Assembly: GCA_002502685.1 (NCBI GenBank)
Contig: DAQA01000011.1
Location: 61,291 to 81,214, forward strand
DNA length: 19,924 nt
Source of the DNA: Euryarchaeota archaeon UBA202
Lineage (GTDB): Archaea; Thermoplasmatota; E2; UBA202
Direction: 5' to 3'
Shown here: in pieces, positions 1 to 7,154 of the stretch
How the letters are laid out: every line of letters begins with the position of its first letter
Numbering within the stretch: the stretch's first letter is position 1
Translations under genes and position numbers: made by a program
Notes under the pieces: model-generated
Told to the model about the DNA's origin: nothing
The model's input: only the letters and a program-made list of their open reading frames with translations
Databases searched by the model: none

Positions 1-162
1 ATGTTACAATCAATTCTTTCCAGTGGCCTGATTCAAGGCATACAAGAGGTTACAACGTGTGATAATCGGACTGTCACAAGGGATGATTTAGGATTACCCT
101 CCCTCATAACCCCGGATAGCGGATCATTCCAGGTCTCAAAAATTGCCATTGAAAAAATTTAG
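1..162 (+). CDS. hdrC: HdrC, heterodisulfide reductase subunit C (C-terminal end, 5' partial)
   Basis: An open frame enters from the left edge and stops at TAG 160-162, giving 53 residues. No cysteine clusters are visible in this part. The text around residues 31-53, an LGLP followed by a short proline/serine stretch and a final amphipathic helix, resembles the end of HdrC (for example LGLP-x-L-P-P-T then a terminal helix). HdrC carries two [4Fe-4S] clusters and links the HdrA flavin to the catalytic HdrB subunit. The identification leans on position: hdrC normally lies directly before hdrB, and hdrB starts only 4 bases after this stop. The ATG at position 1 is probably internal, because HdrC is usually about 180-190 residues. 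The identity is likely but rests on a short, weakly conserved tail. Confidence 0.6.
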   Translation: MLQSILSSGLIQGIQEVTTCDNRTVTRDDLGLPSLITPDSGSFQVSKIAIEKI

Positions 163-166
163 AGTC

Positions 167-1036
167 ATGAAGCAATATGGTTTTTATCTCGGCTGCTTAA
201 TGCCCACGGAACAATATGCCTATGAGCTATCACTTCGTGAAACATTACCCCATCTAGATATCGAACTCATCGACCTCCCTGGCGCCTCGTGTTGCGGAGA
301 ACCCATGAAAAGTATCAACCAATTGATGACTCTTTATCTGTCCGCAAGAAATATTGCCATTGCAGAAAAAAAATCTTTGGATATATTTGCACCCTGTGCC
401 ATGTGTCATCTCGCTCTCACTGAATGCCAGCATATTCTCCAGCATAATGAGTCAATGAAAAACCGTATCAATTCTCTTCTTGCTCAAGAGGATTTAGAAA
501 TGAAGGGAACAAGTCGTATCTTCCATACTGTCGACCTTCTCCATGACGTTGTCGGTCTTGATTTACTGAAACACGCGGTCAAAAATCCTGTTGCTCTCAA
601 GGTGGCAACTCATTATGGTTGTCATCTTATCCGTCCCAGTGAAATCGGAAGGCCTGTAGATTCTGAGAATCCCCAAAAAATGGAAAACATACTTATCACG
701 TTGGGGGCGACCCCTGTTGATTATCCCCAAAAGCTTGATTGTTGCGGAGCCCCTATCCTGGCCCATCTTCCCGAATCCGCGCTTACCAAAACAGGGCAAA
801 AACTTCAAGCGATACAAGATCAAGGCTTTGATGCCCTTGTTACTGTGTGTCCCTGGTGTCAAAAAATGTTTGATGCACGTCAGCAAAAAGCCGGTGAAAT
901 TATTGCGGCCACTCTTAATATCCCTGTTTTTTATCTTTCCCAATTACTCGGGTTGGCTCTTGGCATAGATAAAAAGAAATTGGGTCTTCATCTCAACCAC
1001 AGCTCTGTTAATTCTCTTGAGGTAGAGGAGCTATAG
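167..1036 (+). CDS. hdrB: HdrB, CoB-CoM heterodisulfide reductase subunit B
   Basis: This 289-residue protein matches the usual length of HdrB, the catalytic subunit that reduces CoM-S-S-CoB at two non-cubane [4Fe-4S] clusters. Both CCG domains are visible. The first has C10, C42-C43 (followed by G) and C77-x-x-C80; the second has C152, C192-C193 (followed by G) and C228-x-x-C231. All expected cluster cysteines are therefore present. I chose ATG 167 because MKQYGFYLGC matches the family N-terminus; the frame is open upstream to a TTG at 143, but that would overlap the preceding gene. The gene sits between the hdrC end and hdrA, only 3 bases before hdrA, so the three probably form an operon. 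If the organism does not make coenzymes M and B, the substrate could be another disulfide, as in Hdr-like complexes. Confidence 0.95.
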   Translation: MKQYGFYLGCLMPTEQYAYELSLRETLPHLDIELIDLPGASCCGEPMKSINQLMTLYLSARNIAIAEKKSLDIFAPCAMCHLALTECQHILQHNESMKNRINSLLAQEDLEMKGTSRIFHTVDLLHDVVGLDLLKHAVKNPVALKVATHYGCHLIRPSEIGRPVDSENPQKMENILITLGATPVDYPQKLDCCGAPILAHLPESALTKTGQKLQAIQDQGFDALVTVCPWCQKMFDARQQKAGEIIAATLNIPVFYLSQLLGLALGIDKKKLGLHLNHSSVNSLEVEEL

Positions 1037-1039
1037 AGT

Positions 1040-3016
1040 ATGTCTCGTATAGGTGTTTTTATTTGTCACTGTGGAATTAATATTTCCTCTACGGTAGATA
1101 CCGAGGAGCTTCGTCGTTTTTCAGGTGAACTTGCTAATGTGGTGGTCAGCAAAGATTACATTTATTTGTGTTCTGATGCTGGAGCAAAACTCATAAAGAA
1201 TACGGTCAAAGAGTACAATCTTGATACAATCGTTATTGCCTCGTGTTCTCCTAAGATGCATGAACATACTTTTCGTTCAGTGGTTGAAGAGGAGGGAGTT
1301 AATCCTTACCAAATGGAAGTTGCCAATATTAGGGAGCAGTGTGCCTGGAGCCATGAAGACAAAGAAAAGGCCACACAAAAAGCCAAGTCCTTGGTTGCTG
1401 GGGCGGTCGCCAAAGCACGTCTTCTAAAACCCCTGAAAAAACAGAAAGTTACTGTGGTTCCCCAAGCACTTGTTATTGGGGGTGGTATTGCCGGTATTCA
1501 GGCTTCCCTTGATATTGCAGAAGCAGGTTTTAAGGTGTTTTTGGTAGAAAAAACCCCCAGTATTGGGGGAAGAATGGCTCAGTTGGATAAAACGTATCCC
1601 ACTCTGGATTGTTCCGCATGTATCCTGACGCCGAAGATGATGGAAGTGGCGAATCATCCCCATATCACTCTGTTATCTTATGCACAGGTTACCAATATCC
1701 AGGGAAGTATTGGGAACTACACTGTGGCAATAACCAAGAAGCCGCGTTATATTGATGTAGACAAATGTACTGGCTGTGGCGTGTGCGCAGAGGCCTGTAG
1801 GCTCAAGGGGAAAATACCAAATGAGTTTGATATGGATATGGCAAAAAGGGCAGCTGTCTATGTTCCATTTCCTCAAGCAGTTCCTTTAAAATATACCATT
1901 GATGATCAGACGTGTCTTTATCTCACAAAAGGAAAATGTGGACCCTCTCCTGCCTGTTTGGATGCATGTGTCCCGAAAGCCATAGATTTCACTCAAAAAC
2001 CAGAAACCATGGAAATAAATGTGGGTGCTATCCTTGTTGCAACGGGCTATGATCTGTTTGATCCATCGGCTGTCCATGAATATGGTTACAGTCGGTCAAA
2101 GGATATTATAACCAATCTTGAATTTGAACGAATGTTGAGTGCGTCTGGTCCTACCCGGGGGGATATTCTTCGTTTTTCAACAGAGGAAAAACCCCGGAGT
2201 GTGACTTTTGTTTTATGTGTCGGCTCCCGTGATGAAACCCATTGTACGTATTGTTGCAGGATTGGATGTATGAGTGCTCTTAAACAAGCCTATTTGCTTC
2301 GGGAAAAAATGGGGCGGGATATTGAGGTGAATATTTGTTATACTGATATTAGATCATTTGGGAAAGGCTATGAAGAATTTTATCGAAAACTCCGGGGTAT
2401 GGATATAAATTTTTTCAGGGGTCGTCCGTCTGATATTCGGCCCTTGGCTGATGGTGTAGTTATGGATATTTTTGATACCATAACCAATAAACTGTATGAA
2501 ATTTCTACTGAAATGGTTGTTTTAATTCCTGCTCTTATCCCTCGCTCAGATGCAGTGGATCTTGCTCGCCTGCTTAATATCTCAGTTAGTGCCGATGGTT
2601 TTCTATTGGAGGCTCATCCCAAGCTTAGGCCCATGGATGCCTCCACAGATGGCATATTTATTGCAGGGTGTTGTCAAGGCCCAAAGGATATCCCTGATAC
2701 TGTGGCCCAGGCCAGTGGTGCCGCGGTCCGGGCAACAAGTATCCTCTCCAAGAAAGAATTGGAGGTTGAACCCATTTATGTGGAAGTGGATAAGGATTTA
2801 TGTTCTGGCTGTGGAGTGTGCGCATCAGTCTGTCCCTATGGAGCCATTGATTTACAAGCAGATCCTGATAAGCCTGGGAAACAAATCGCGGTTATTAACA
2901 AGGTGCTCTGCAAGGGGTGTGGACTGTGCTCAGCAGCGTGTCCCTCAGGTTCTCTGCAGCAGTTGGGCTATAAGAATGGCCAACTTGTCGCCATGATCGA
3001 TGCTTACCTGGAGTAG
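1040..3016 (+). CDS. hdrA: HdrA, FAD- and iron-sulfur-containing electron-bifurcating subunit
   Basis: This 658-residue protein has the normal length and architecture of HdrA, the flavoprotein core of Hdr where electron bifurcation takes place. From the N-terminus it shows a cysteine-containing HdrA domain (ICHCG, residues 9-12), an FAD-binding GGGIAG at about 147-152, and SIGGRMAQ and TLDCSACILTPKM at about 174-200. A ferredoxin-type cluster follows (C243, C246, C249, C253), then another cysteine group near 290-310 (CGPSPACLDAC). At the C-terminus are two full [4Fe-4S] ferredoxin motifs (CSGCGVCASVCP and CKGCGLCSAACP, about 590-640). A GAGGAG ribosome site lies about 10 bases before ATG 1040. 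No frameshift or internal stop is visible. HdrA normally receives electrons through MvhD from a hydrogenase or from a formate dehydrogenase; the hydrogenase genes near here are decayed. Confidence 0.97.
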   Translation: MSRIGVFICHCGINISSTVDTEELRRFSGELANVVVSKDYIYLCSDAGAKLIKNTVKEYNLDTIVIASCSPKMHEHTFRSVVEEEGVNPYQMEVANIREQCAWSHEDKEKATQKAKSLVAGAVAKARLLKPLKKQKVTVVPQALVIGGGIAGIQASLDIAEAGFKVFLVEKTPSIGGRMAQLDKTYPTLDCSACILTPKMMEVANHPHITLLSYAQVTNIQGSIGNYTVAITKKPRYIDVDKCTGCGVCAEACRLKGKIPNEFDMDMAKRAAVYVPFPQAVPLKYTIDDQTCLYLTKGKCGPSPACLDACVPKAIDFTQKPETMEINVGAILVATGYDLFDPSAVHEYGYSRSKDIITNLEFERMLSASGPTRGDILRFSTEEKPRSVTFVLCVGSRDETHCTYCCRIGCMSALKQAYLLREKMGRDIEVNICYTDIRSFGKGYEEFYRKLRGMDINFFRGRPSDIRPLADGVVMDIFDTITNKLYEISTEMVVLIPALIPRSDAVDLARLLNISVSADGFLLEAHPKLRPMDASTDGIFIAGCCQGPKDIPDTVAQASGAAVRATSILSKKELEVEPIYVEVDKDLCSGCGVCASVCPYGAIDLQADPDKPGKQIAVINKVLCKGCGLCSAACPSGSLQQLGYKNGQLVAMIDAYLE

Positions 3017-3043
3017 GCACCTACTATCATTAGGGTATCACCT

Positions 3044-3841
3044 TTATAATTCATAAATATCAGGTCGTCGGTCACTGAGAACATCATTTCTTTCTGTAAT
3101 CTTTTTATCTCTTGCTTTATAGGGATTAATTATGGTCACATAACTTTCCTCCTTATCTGAAGGGGCACGATGTACAATATTTCCTTTTGGGTCCACAATC
3201 ATACTTCCCCCAATAAATGTAAGATTTCTTTCTATCCCGATTCGATTAGAGCAAATGATGTAAATCCTGTTTATCATCGCGGTTACAGGGATGGATCGAT
3301 GAGCAAGATTCTTTAACACCAAATTTGAAGGATGACAAATGATGTCGGCTCCTTTGAGCACCAAGGTTCTCCACGCCTCAGGGAATATCCAATCAAAGCA
3401 GATAAGTATGCCAACCTTTATGTCATCTATATGAAATATTGGGAATTTTAAATCACCTTGATTGAAAATTATTTTTTCCTTGTTAAACAAATGGTTTTTG
3501 CGGTATTTTCCCACATATCCATTAGGACTGAGAAAAACAGCGGAATTATAAAGATTATCATGTTCTTTTTCATTAATTCCAGCAACGATATACATATCCC
3601 GTTTTTTTGCTATTGAAAGAAGAATCTGTATTGTTTTCCCCTGGGGGACAGGTTCGGCATAGGTCTTTGCTTCTTCCCTGTTGTTAAAAGCATATCCCGT
3701 GGTGCACAATTCAGGGAGGACTATTAAATCAGCATCCTTTATTTTATTTAGCCGTTCCAATATATAGCTGATATTTTTGTCAGGTTGACCAAATTGTGGT
3801 TGAAATTGGATATATCCTACAGTTAATTTTTTTTCCACCAC
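3044..3841 (-). CDS. Carbon-nitrogen hydrolase (nitrilase superfamily amidohydrolase)
   Basis: This 265-residue protein has the typical length of single-domain nitrilase-superfamily amidases. The catalytic triad is visible: E44 in LPELC, K115 in YRKNHL and C148 in ILICFDW. Members hydrolyse amides or carbamoyl groups such as omega-amides or N-carbamoyl amines; the substrate cannot be read from the sequence. The start is GTG 3841, with a second GTG directly after it. The only nearby ATG (3843-3841) is out of frame. A T/A-rich element about 25 bases upstream suggests a leaderless transcript. The gene is convergent with hdrA, 27 bases apart, and divergent from mvhD, so it separates two parts of what is usually one functional set. 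Nothing suggests a role in Hdr chemistry. Confidence 0.9.
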   Translation of the reverse strand: MVEKKLTVGYIQFQPQFGQPDKNISYILERLNKIKDADLIVLPELCTTGYAFNNREEAKTYAEPVPQGKTIQILLSIAKKRDMYIVAGINEKEHDNLYNSAVFLSPNGYVGKYRKNHLFNKEKIIFNQGDLKFPIFHIDDIKVGILICFDWIFPEAWRTLVLKGADIICHPSNLVLKNLAHRSIPVTAMINRIYIICSNRIGIERNLTFIGGSMIVDPKGNIVHRAPSDKEESYVTIINPYKARDKKITERNDVLSDRRPDIYEL

Positions 3842-3854
3842 ATTGTTAATGGCA

Positions 3855-3869
3855 TTTTTTTTTTAAAGA
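3855..3869 (-). promoter_or_regulatory. Probable TATA box of the nitrilase gene
   Basis: On the minus strand the sequence reads ATCTTTAAAAAAAAA. Its centre lies about 25 bases before GTG 3841, the normal archaeal TATA-to-start distance, and no ribosome site is present between them. This fits a leaderless transcript, but the element is low in complexity. Confidence 0.4.
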
Positions 3870-3998
3870 TATTGTTTGCAATAGATACACCAGCTGCCAT
3901 AAAAAAAAAAACTTACAGTGCATTGGATTAAAAATTTGATTTAGGTGTTCATCTCTTGCGTTTCCAATTTAGATGTCATATTCTTTTCTATCAAGTCT

Positions 3999-4050
3999 GG
4001 ATAGCTATCCCTCGGGAGGGCTGTCATTTTAGATAGTCAAATATTTTATA
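3999..4050 (+). promoter_or_regulatory. mvhD promoter with upstream palindrome
   Basis: A perfect 12-base palindrome, GGATAGCTATCC (3999-4010), is followed by a G/C-rich CCCTCGGGAGGG block (4009-4020) and a TATA-like ATATTTTATA (4041-4050). A start point 26 bases below the TATA centre falls at about 4072, giving a leader of roughly 9 bases before ATG 4081. The palindrome could be an operator. The rest of the intergenic stretch between the nitrilase and mvhD, including an 11-base A run near 3900, shows nothing else recognisable. Confidence 0.4.
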
Positions 4051-4080
4051 AAGAATAAAAGAATATGAGTGGCGGAAACA

Positions 4081-4503
4081 ATGGGTGAATTTGAGCCAAA
4101 AATATTGGGATTTTTATGTAATTGGTGTTCCTATGCAGGGGCGGGTCTTGCAGGCACAAGTCGGTTTCAGTATTCACCCAATATTCGATCTATACGGGTT
4201 ATGTATTCCGGGCGTGCGGATTCTGTTTTCATACTGGAAGCCTTAACAACGGGGGCTGATGGTGTCCTGGTGGCAGGGTGCCATCCCGGGGATTGTCATT
4301 ATCAATCAGGGAACTATAAGACCAAACGGCGGATTTTGCTCCTCAAAAAACTCATGCAAGAACTGAATATCAATCCGGATAGACTCCGTTTTGAATATGT
4401 TTCTGCATCCGAGGGACAAAAATTTGCAAATGTGGTTACAGAGTTTGTCGAGGATTTAAAAAAAATAAGTCCGAATCCATTATCAGGAAAGAAACATAGC
4501 TAA
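4081..4503 (+). CDS. mvhD: MvhD, iron-sulfur subunit D of F420-non-reducing hydrogenase (altered cluster residue)
   Basis: This 140-residue protein matches MvhD, the [2Fe-2S] protein that carries electrons between the MvhAG hydrogenase and HdrA. C13-x-x-C16 (LCNWCSY) and C67/C72 (GCHPGDCHY) are present, as is the conserved C-terminal part (SASEG). Two changes stand out. The family's RVMCSGR motif reads RVMYSGR here (Y42, codon TAT instead of TGT), so a conserved cysteine is missing. The family's GAD after the first cysteines reads GAG (G22). ATG 4081 fits the family start (M-x-E-x-EPKI); a GTG at 4069 is in frame but adds four unconserved residues. Relics of mvhG and a maturation protease follow immediately. 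The frame is fully open, so it may still make protein, but cluster binding may be affected. Confidence 0.9.
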   Translation: MGEFEPKILGFLCNWCSYAGAGLAGTSRFQYSPNIRSIRVMYSGRADSVFILEALTTGADGVLVAGCHPGDCHYQSGNYKTKRRILLLKKLMQELNINPDRLRFEYVSASEGQKFANVVTEFVEDLKKISPNPLSGKKHS

Positions 4504-4506
4504 AAA

Positions 4507-4801
4507 AAGACAGGGGCTAAAAAGGATTCTTCCAAAAAGGATAAATTAAGCTTTGCTTTCTATTGGGCTACTAATGGTGGTGGCTGTGAAATTGCAGTTT
4601 TGGATATCGATGAACAAACACCAAATGTTGTGGCTGCAGCTGATATTGTCTTTTGGCCGGTTGCCATGGATACAAAATATAAAGAGGTGGAATCTATGGA
4701 AAACAATTACATCGATGCCTGTTTTTTTTAACGGGTCCATTCGTACAGAATAACAAGAGTCTATGGCTAAATTACTTAGGAAAAAATCAAAGATTCTTGT
4801 T
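4507..4801 (+). pseudogene. mvhG: mvhG relic, N-terminal third of the small [NiFe] hydrogenase subunit
   Basis: Only 3 bases after the mvhD stop, reading through to 4731 gives LSFAFYWATNGGGCEIAVLD, then AAADIVFWPVAMDTKYKEVE and ACFF, which is clear MvhG text. No start codon remains; AAG at 4507-4509 may be the former ATG. The family reads WAASCGGCE where this reads WATNGGGCE, so one ligand of the proximal [4Fe-4S] cluster is gone. At 4722-4729 a run of eight T shifts the frame by one base and creates TAA 4729-4731. In the next frame the text resumes as NGSIRTE, then TAA 4751-4753, then ESMAKLLRKKSKILV. After that the MvhG text (which would continue AFGSCA) ends abruptly at about 4795-4804. 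Two stops, a frameshift, a lost start and a truncation make it a pseudogene. Confidence 0.88.
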
Positions 4802-5089
4802 GATGTCATTAAATCATCGCAGGAAAAGAATGGGACAATAAAACGTCTCACCCTTCCTGATCTTCCCACCGCCCATTCATCCAATCCTCATGATCTAAGT
4901 CTTTCCACAGCTATATAGCTTGCAAAAAAAATGGGTGAAATAATTCCTCAAGAAATTATAATTATTGGAATTGTTGTAAATACGCCGCCGTGTTTTAGGG
5001 AACATTTAACACCAAATATAAAAGACTCTATCCCTAAAGCTGTTGAATTAGTTTTAGCGGAACTTATCAAAATCATTCCACAAAAATAA
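4799..5089 (+). pseudogene. Relic of a hydrogenase maturation protease, C-terminal half
   Basis: Directly after the mvhG text, in the same frame, the sequence reads VDVIKSSQEKNGTIKRL, then SSNPHDLSLSTAI, a TAG stop at 4916-4918, then LAKKMGEIIPQEIIIIGI and LTPNIKDSIPKAVELVLAEL, ending at TAA 5087-5089. This follows the C-terminal half of the HycI/FrhD-type endopeptidases that cut the C-terminal extension of [NiFe] hydrogenase large subunits. They typically have a VDAV-x-SG block, a PH-x-xSL-x-xA helix, an I-x-x-x-GI strand and an LTP-x-V-x-x-x-I-P helix. The N-terminal half with its nickel-binding residues is missing. The join to mvhG lies near 4795-4804 and implies that the rest of mvhG, the large subunit gene mvhA and the protease start were deleted. 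The family match is from memory of the pattern. Confidence 0.75.
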
Positions 5090-5161
5090 TCTCTAAAAAA
5101 AAACTTGGGGCAATTGACAAAACCGCATAGTTTTATGTATCGCCATAACCATTACTCTTTG

Positions 5162-5662
5162 ATGAGATCATTATTAATCGGTCGTTTCCAGCCATTTCAC
5201 AAAGGTCATCTTAAACTTATCCACTATTTTTTAAAAAAAGATTATGAAATTATCATCGGCATAGGCTCAGCACAAAAAAGCTATACTTATACTAACCCTT
5301 TTACAGGAGGGGAACGTTATTTAATGATATCCCAATCCCTAGAAGAGAAACACTGTCACATAATCCCCATTCCAGACATTAATCGATATGGGATTTGGGT
5401 AAGCCATGTCACAGATCTTGTTCCACCCTTTGAGATGGTTCTTACTAATAATTCTCTCCTAAAAGAATTATTCACTCGAGAGGGCTATACAATACAGGAG
5501 ACCCCTCTTTTTAAAAGAAAAGAATATAGCGGCACAGAAATAAGAAAACGTATGATTAAAAATCAAGACTGGCAATCACTTGTTCCTCCGCCAGTGGTAA
5601 AAATTATTGATACCATCAATGGTATCCAAAGAACTAAACATTTATCCAGCAATGATAAATGA
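5162..5662 (+). CDS. nadM: Nicotinamide-nucleotide adenylyltransferase, archaeal NadM type
   Basis: This 166-residue enzyme joins NMN and ATP to make NAD+. The nucleotidyltransferase signature GRFQPFHKGH (residues 7-16) carries the HxGH-type ATP site, and YSGTEIRKRM near 130-140 is the second conserved ATP-binding motif. Length and N-terminus match archaeal NadM when ATG 5162 is used; the frame continues upstream to a TTG at 5105, but those 19 residues are not family-like. No strong ribosome site precedes the ATG, so the transcript could be leaderless or have a short leader. The stop overlaps the start of the next gene (ATGA at 5659), suggesting co-transcription with the radical SAM enzyme. 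Confidence 0.93.
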   Translation: MRSLLIGRFQPFHKGHLKLIHYFLKKDYEIIIGIGSAQKSYTYTNPFTGGERYLMISQSLEEKHCHIIPIPDINRYGIWVSHVTDLVPPFEMVLTNNSLLKELFTREGYTIQETPLFKRKEYSGTEIRKRMIKNQDWQSLVPPPVVKIIDTINGIQRTKHLSSNDK

Positions 5663-6378
5663 TTGATTTGTTCAAAGAAACCATAAGACTTCAGCATCTG
5701 TTATGTAAAAATGGGGCACGTAAATATTATCGATTTCGAAGTGCACATTTTTACGGGGGTATTGCCAGTGCTGACTGTATAGGGTGTATGCTCGATTGCG
5801 TGTTTTGTTGGAGCCAAAAACCCCGAAAAAACCCTGAGAAATCAGGATGTTTTTATTCATCTCAACAGGTAGCTGAAAAACTTATATCGATTGCGCGCCA
5901 TAATCACTATCCAAAGGTGCGAGTTACAGGAAATGAGCCAACTCTGTGTAAGGGTCATCTTCTCGAAATAATTAATCAAATCCCCACCAATTTGTTGTTT
6001 ATTCTCGAAACGAATGGCATACTAATCGATGAAGCCTATGCACAATCTCTTGCTAAATTCTCCAATATCCATGTTCGGGTAAGTCTCAAGGGGGGAACAC
6101 CTGCCTTGTTTTCTCAACTTACCGCTCGTTCCCAGGAATATTTTGGCTTACAAATACGTTCCCTGAGGACACTTTTGAAACATAAGGTTTCATGTCATCC
6201 TGCCGTAATGCTAGATTTTCTAAACAGCAACGATCTGAAACATCTTCAGACAATTCTTGCATCAATTAATCCTGCTCTGGTTACAGATTTAGAATTTGAA
6301 ACCCTGATCCATTATCCAGCTATTGATAGTGAGTTGAGGAAAAAAAATATTCTTTTGTACCAGAATAAGTATTTTTAA
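5659..6378 (+). CDS. Radical SAM enzyme, small, function unknown
   Basis: This 239-residue protein has a clear radical SAM cluster motif, C43-x3-C47-x2-C50 (CMLDCVFCW), with an extra cysteine at 40 (CIGC). A TGNEPTL motif near residues 94-100 corresponds to the SAM-binding GGE-type strand, and LETNGILIDE follows at about 118-127. These features resemble activase-like or COG1180-type radical SAM proteins, but I cannot name a substrate. The length covers little more than the core barrel, with no SPASM-type cysteine-rich C-terminus. It overlaps nadM by 4 bases, so the two are translationally coupled, but a link to NAD metabolism is only a contextual guess. Confidence 0.85.
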   Translation: MIDLFKETIRLQHLLCKNGARKYYRFRSAHFYGGIASADCIGCMLDCVFCWSQKPRKNPEKSGCFYSSQQVAEKLISIARHNHYPKVRVTGNEPTLCKGHLLEIINQIPTNLLFILETNGILIDEAYAQSLAKFSNIHVRVSLKGGTPALFSQLTARSQEYFGLQIRSLRTLLKHKVSCHPAVMLDFLNSNDLKHLQTILASINPALVTDLEFETLIHYPAIDSELRKKNILLYQNKYF

Positions 6379-6418
6379 AGCAATCAACTTTTTATATAGC
6401 TTCTTATATGGGGGGTAG
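6370..6418 (+). promoter_or_regulatory. Promoter and ribosome-binding site of the S19e operon
   Basis: Two TATA-like elements lie upstream of S19e: TATTTTTAAAG at 6370-6380 and TTTATATAG at 6391-6399. Using the first, transcription would start near 6402 and leave a leader containing the purine-rich GGGGGGTAGAG (6411-6420) as ribosome site. Using the second, it would start almost at the ATG. The first fits the presence of the ribosome site better. Confidence 0.4.
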
Positions 6419-6423
6419 AGAAA

Positions 6424-6849
6424 ATGACCACAGTATTTGACGTGGAAGCAGATCCATTAATTAAGAAAGTTGCGGAAAGAATAGCGGATGATTCCCATTT
6501 TTCACCTCCCGGGTGGGCAAAATGGGTTAAAACAGGCGTTCACAAGGAAAGGCGTCCTGAGAACCCTAACTGGTGGAGCGTTCGTGTAGCTGTCATTCTT
6601 CGGAAAATCTATATCCATAATTCCATAGGGACAGAGCGACTTCGATCAATGTTTGGAGGGGGAAGAGACCGAGGAGTAAAACCTTATAAGGCACGGAAAG
6701 GAAGCGGGTCTATTATACGAAAGGCTCTTCAACAGTTAGAATCTGCGGGACTTGTTACCACAATTAAGGGAAAAGGAAGACAAATAACGCCCAAAGGGCA
6801 TTCATTCCTCGATAATACCGCCCATGAAATATTACAAAAGAAAAAATGA
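6424..6849 (+). CDS. rps19e: 30S ribosomal protein S19e
   Basis: This 141-residue protein matches archaeal/eukaryotic S19e, a small-subunit protein with winged-helix character. Recognisable blocks are PPGWAKWVKTGVHKERRP (about 28-45), WWSVRVAVILRKIY (51-64), GTERLRSMFGGGRDRGVKP (about 69-87) and a C-terminal GSIIRKALQQLESAGLV-type helix. Length is normal. It is the first gene of the long cluster through ftsY and overlaps the PDCD5 gene by 4 bases. Confidence 0.97.
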   Translation: MTTVFDVEADPLIKKVAERIADDSHFSPPGWAKWVKTGVHKERRPENPNWWSVRVAVILRKIYIHNSIGTERLRSMFGGGRDRGVKPYKARKGSGSIIRKALQQLESAGLVTTIKGKGRQITPKGHSFLDNTAHEILQKKK

Positions 6850-7154
6850 TGGAAACAGATGAGCAAGTAAAAAAACGGGTGTTACATCAATTACAAGGGG
6901 AGCATGGACAAGAGGAGGATTTGATAAAGGCGCAAAAAAAAAGATTACTCCGTCAAATCCTTGAGCCAAAAGCAAAAGAAAGATTAGCGCGCATCAAGAT
7001 TGCCCGTCCCCAAATAGTGGAATTGATAGAAAATCAACTCATAGCCTTAGTCCAAGGAAAACAGATTGGCGGGCAAATCAGTGATGCTGACCTTAAAATC
7101 ATCCTTTCCAAACTCATGCCGGAAAAAAGGGATATAACAATCAGGAGAAAATAA
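6846..7154 (+). CDS. DNA-binding protein of the PDCD5/TFAR19 family
   Basis: This 102-residue, highly charged, mostly helical protein has the length of archaeal PDCD5 homologues. The family core RLLRQILEPKAKERLARI (about 34-51) and the C-terminal part (SDADLKIILSKLMPEKRDITIRRK) are clear. Archaeal members bind DNA non-specifically in vitro; the cellular role is poorly known. It nearly always sits between S19e and L39e in euryarchaea, as here, overlapping S19e by 4 bases and the L39e start by 1 base. Confidence 0.95.
   Translation: MMETDEQVKKRVLHQLQGEHGQEEDLIKAQKKRLLRQILEPKAKERLARIKIARPQIVELIENQLIALVQGKQIGGQISDADLKIILSKLMPEKRDITIRRK

Noticed and set aside
1040..3016. Selenocysteine-containing or split HdrA
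   Set aside because: The frame is continuous without internal TGA and all cluster positions are cysteine.
4546..4884. Open frames within the mvhG/protease relic (plus 4553-4753, minus 4546-4884)
   Set aside because: They run out of frame or antisense to clear MvhG text and match no family.
4729..4918. Stops in the hydrogenase relic as recoded selenocysteine or pyrrolysine codons
   Set aside because: They are TAA, TAA and TAG. Selenocysteine uses TGA, and the TAG sits where a Glu-like helix residue is expected, beside a frameshift and a deletion.
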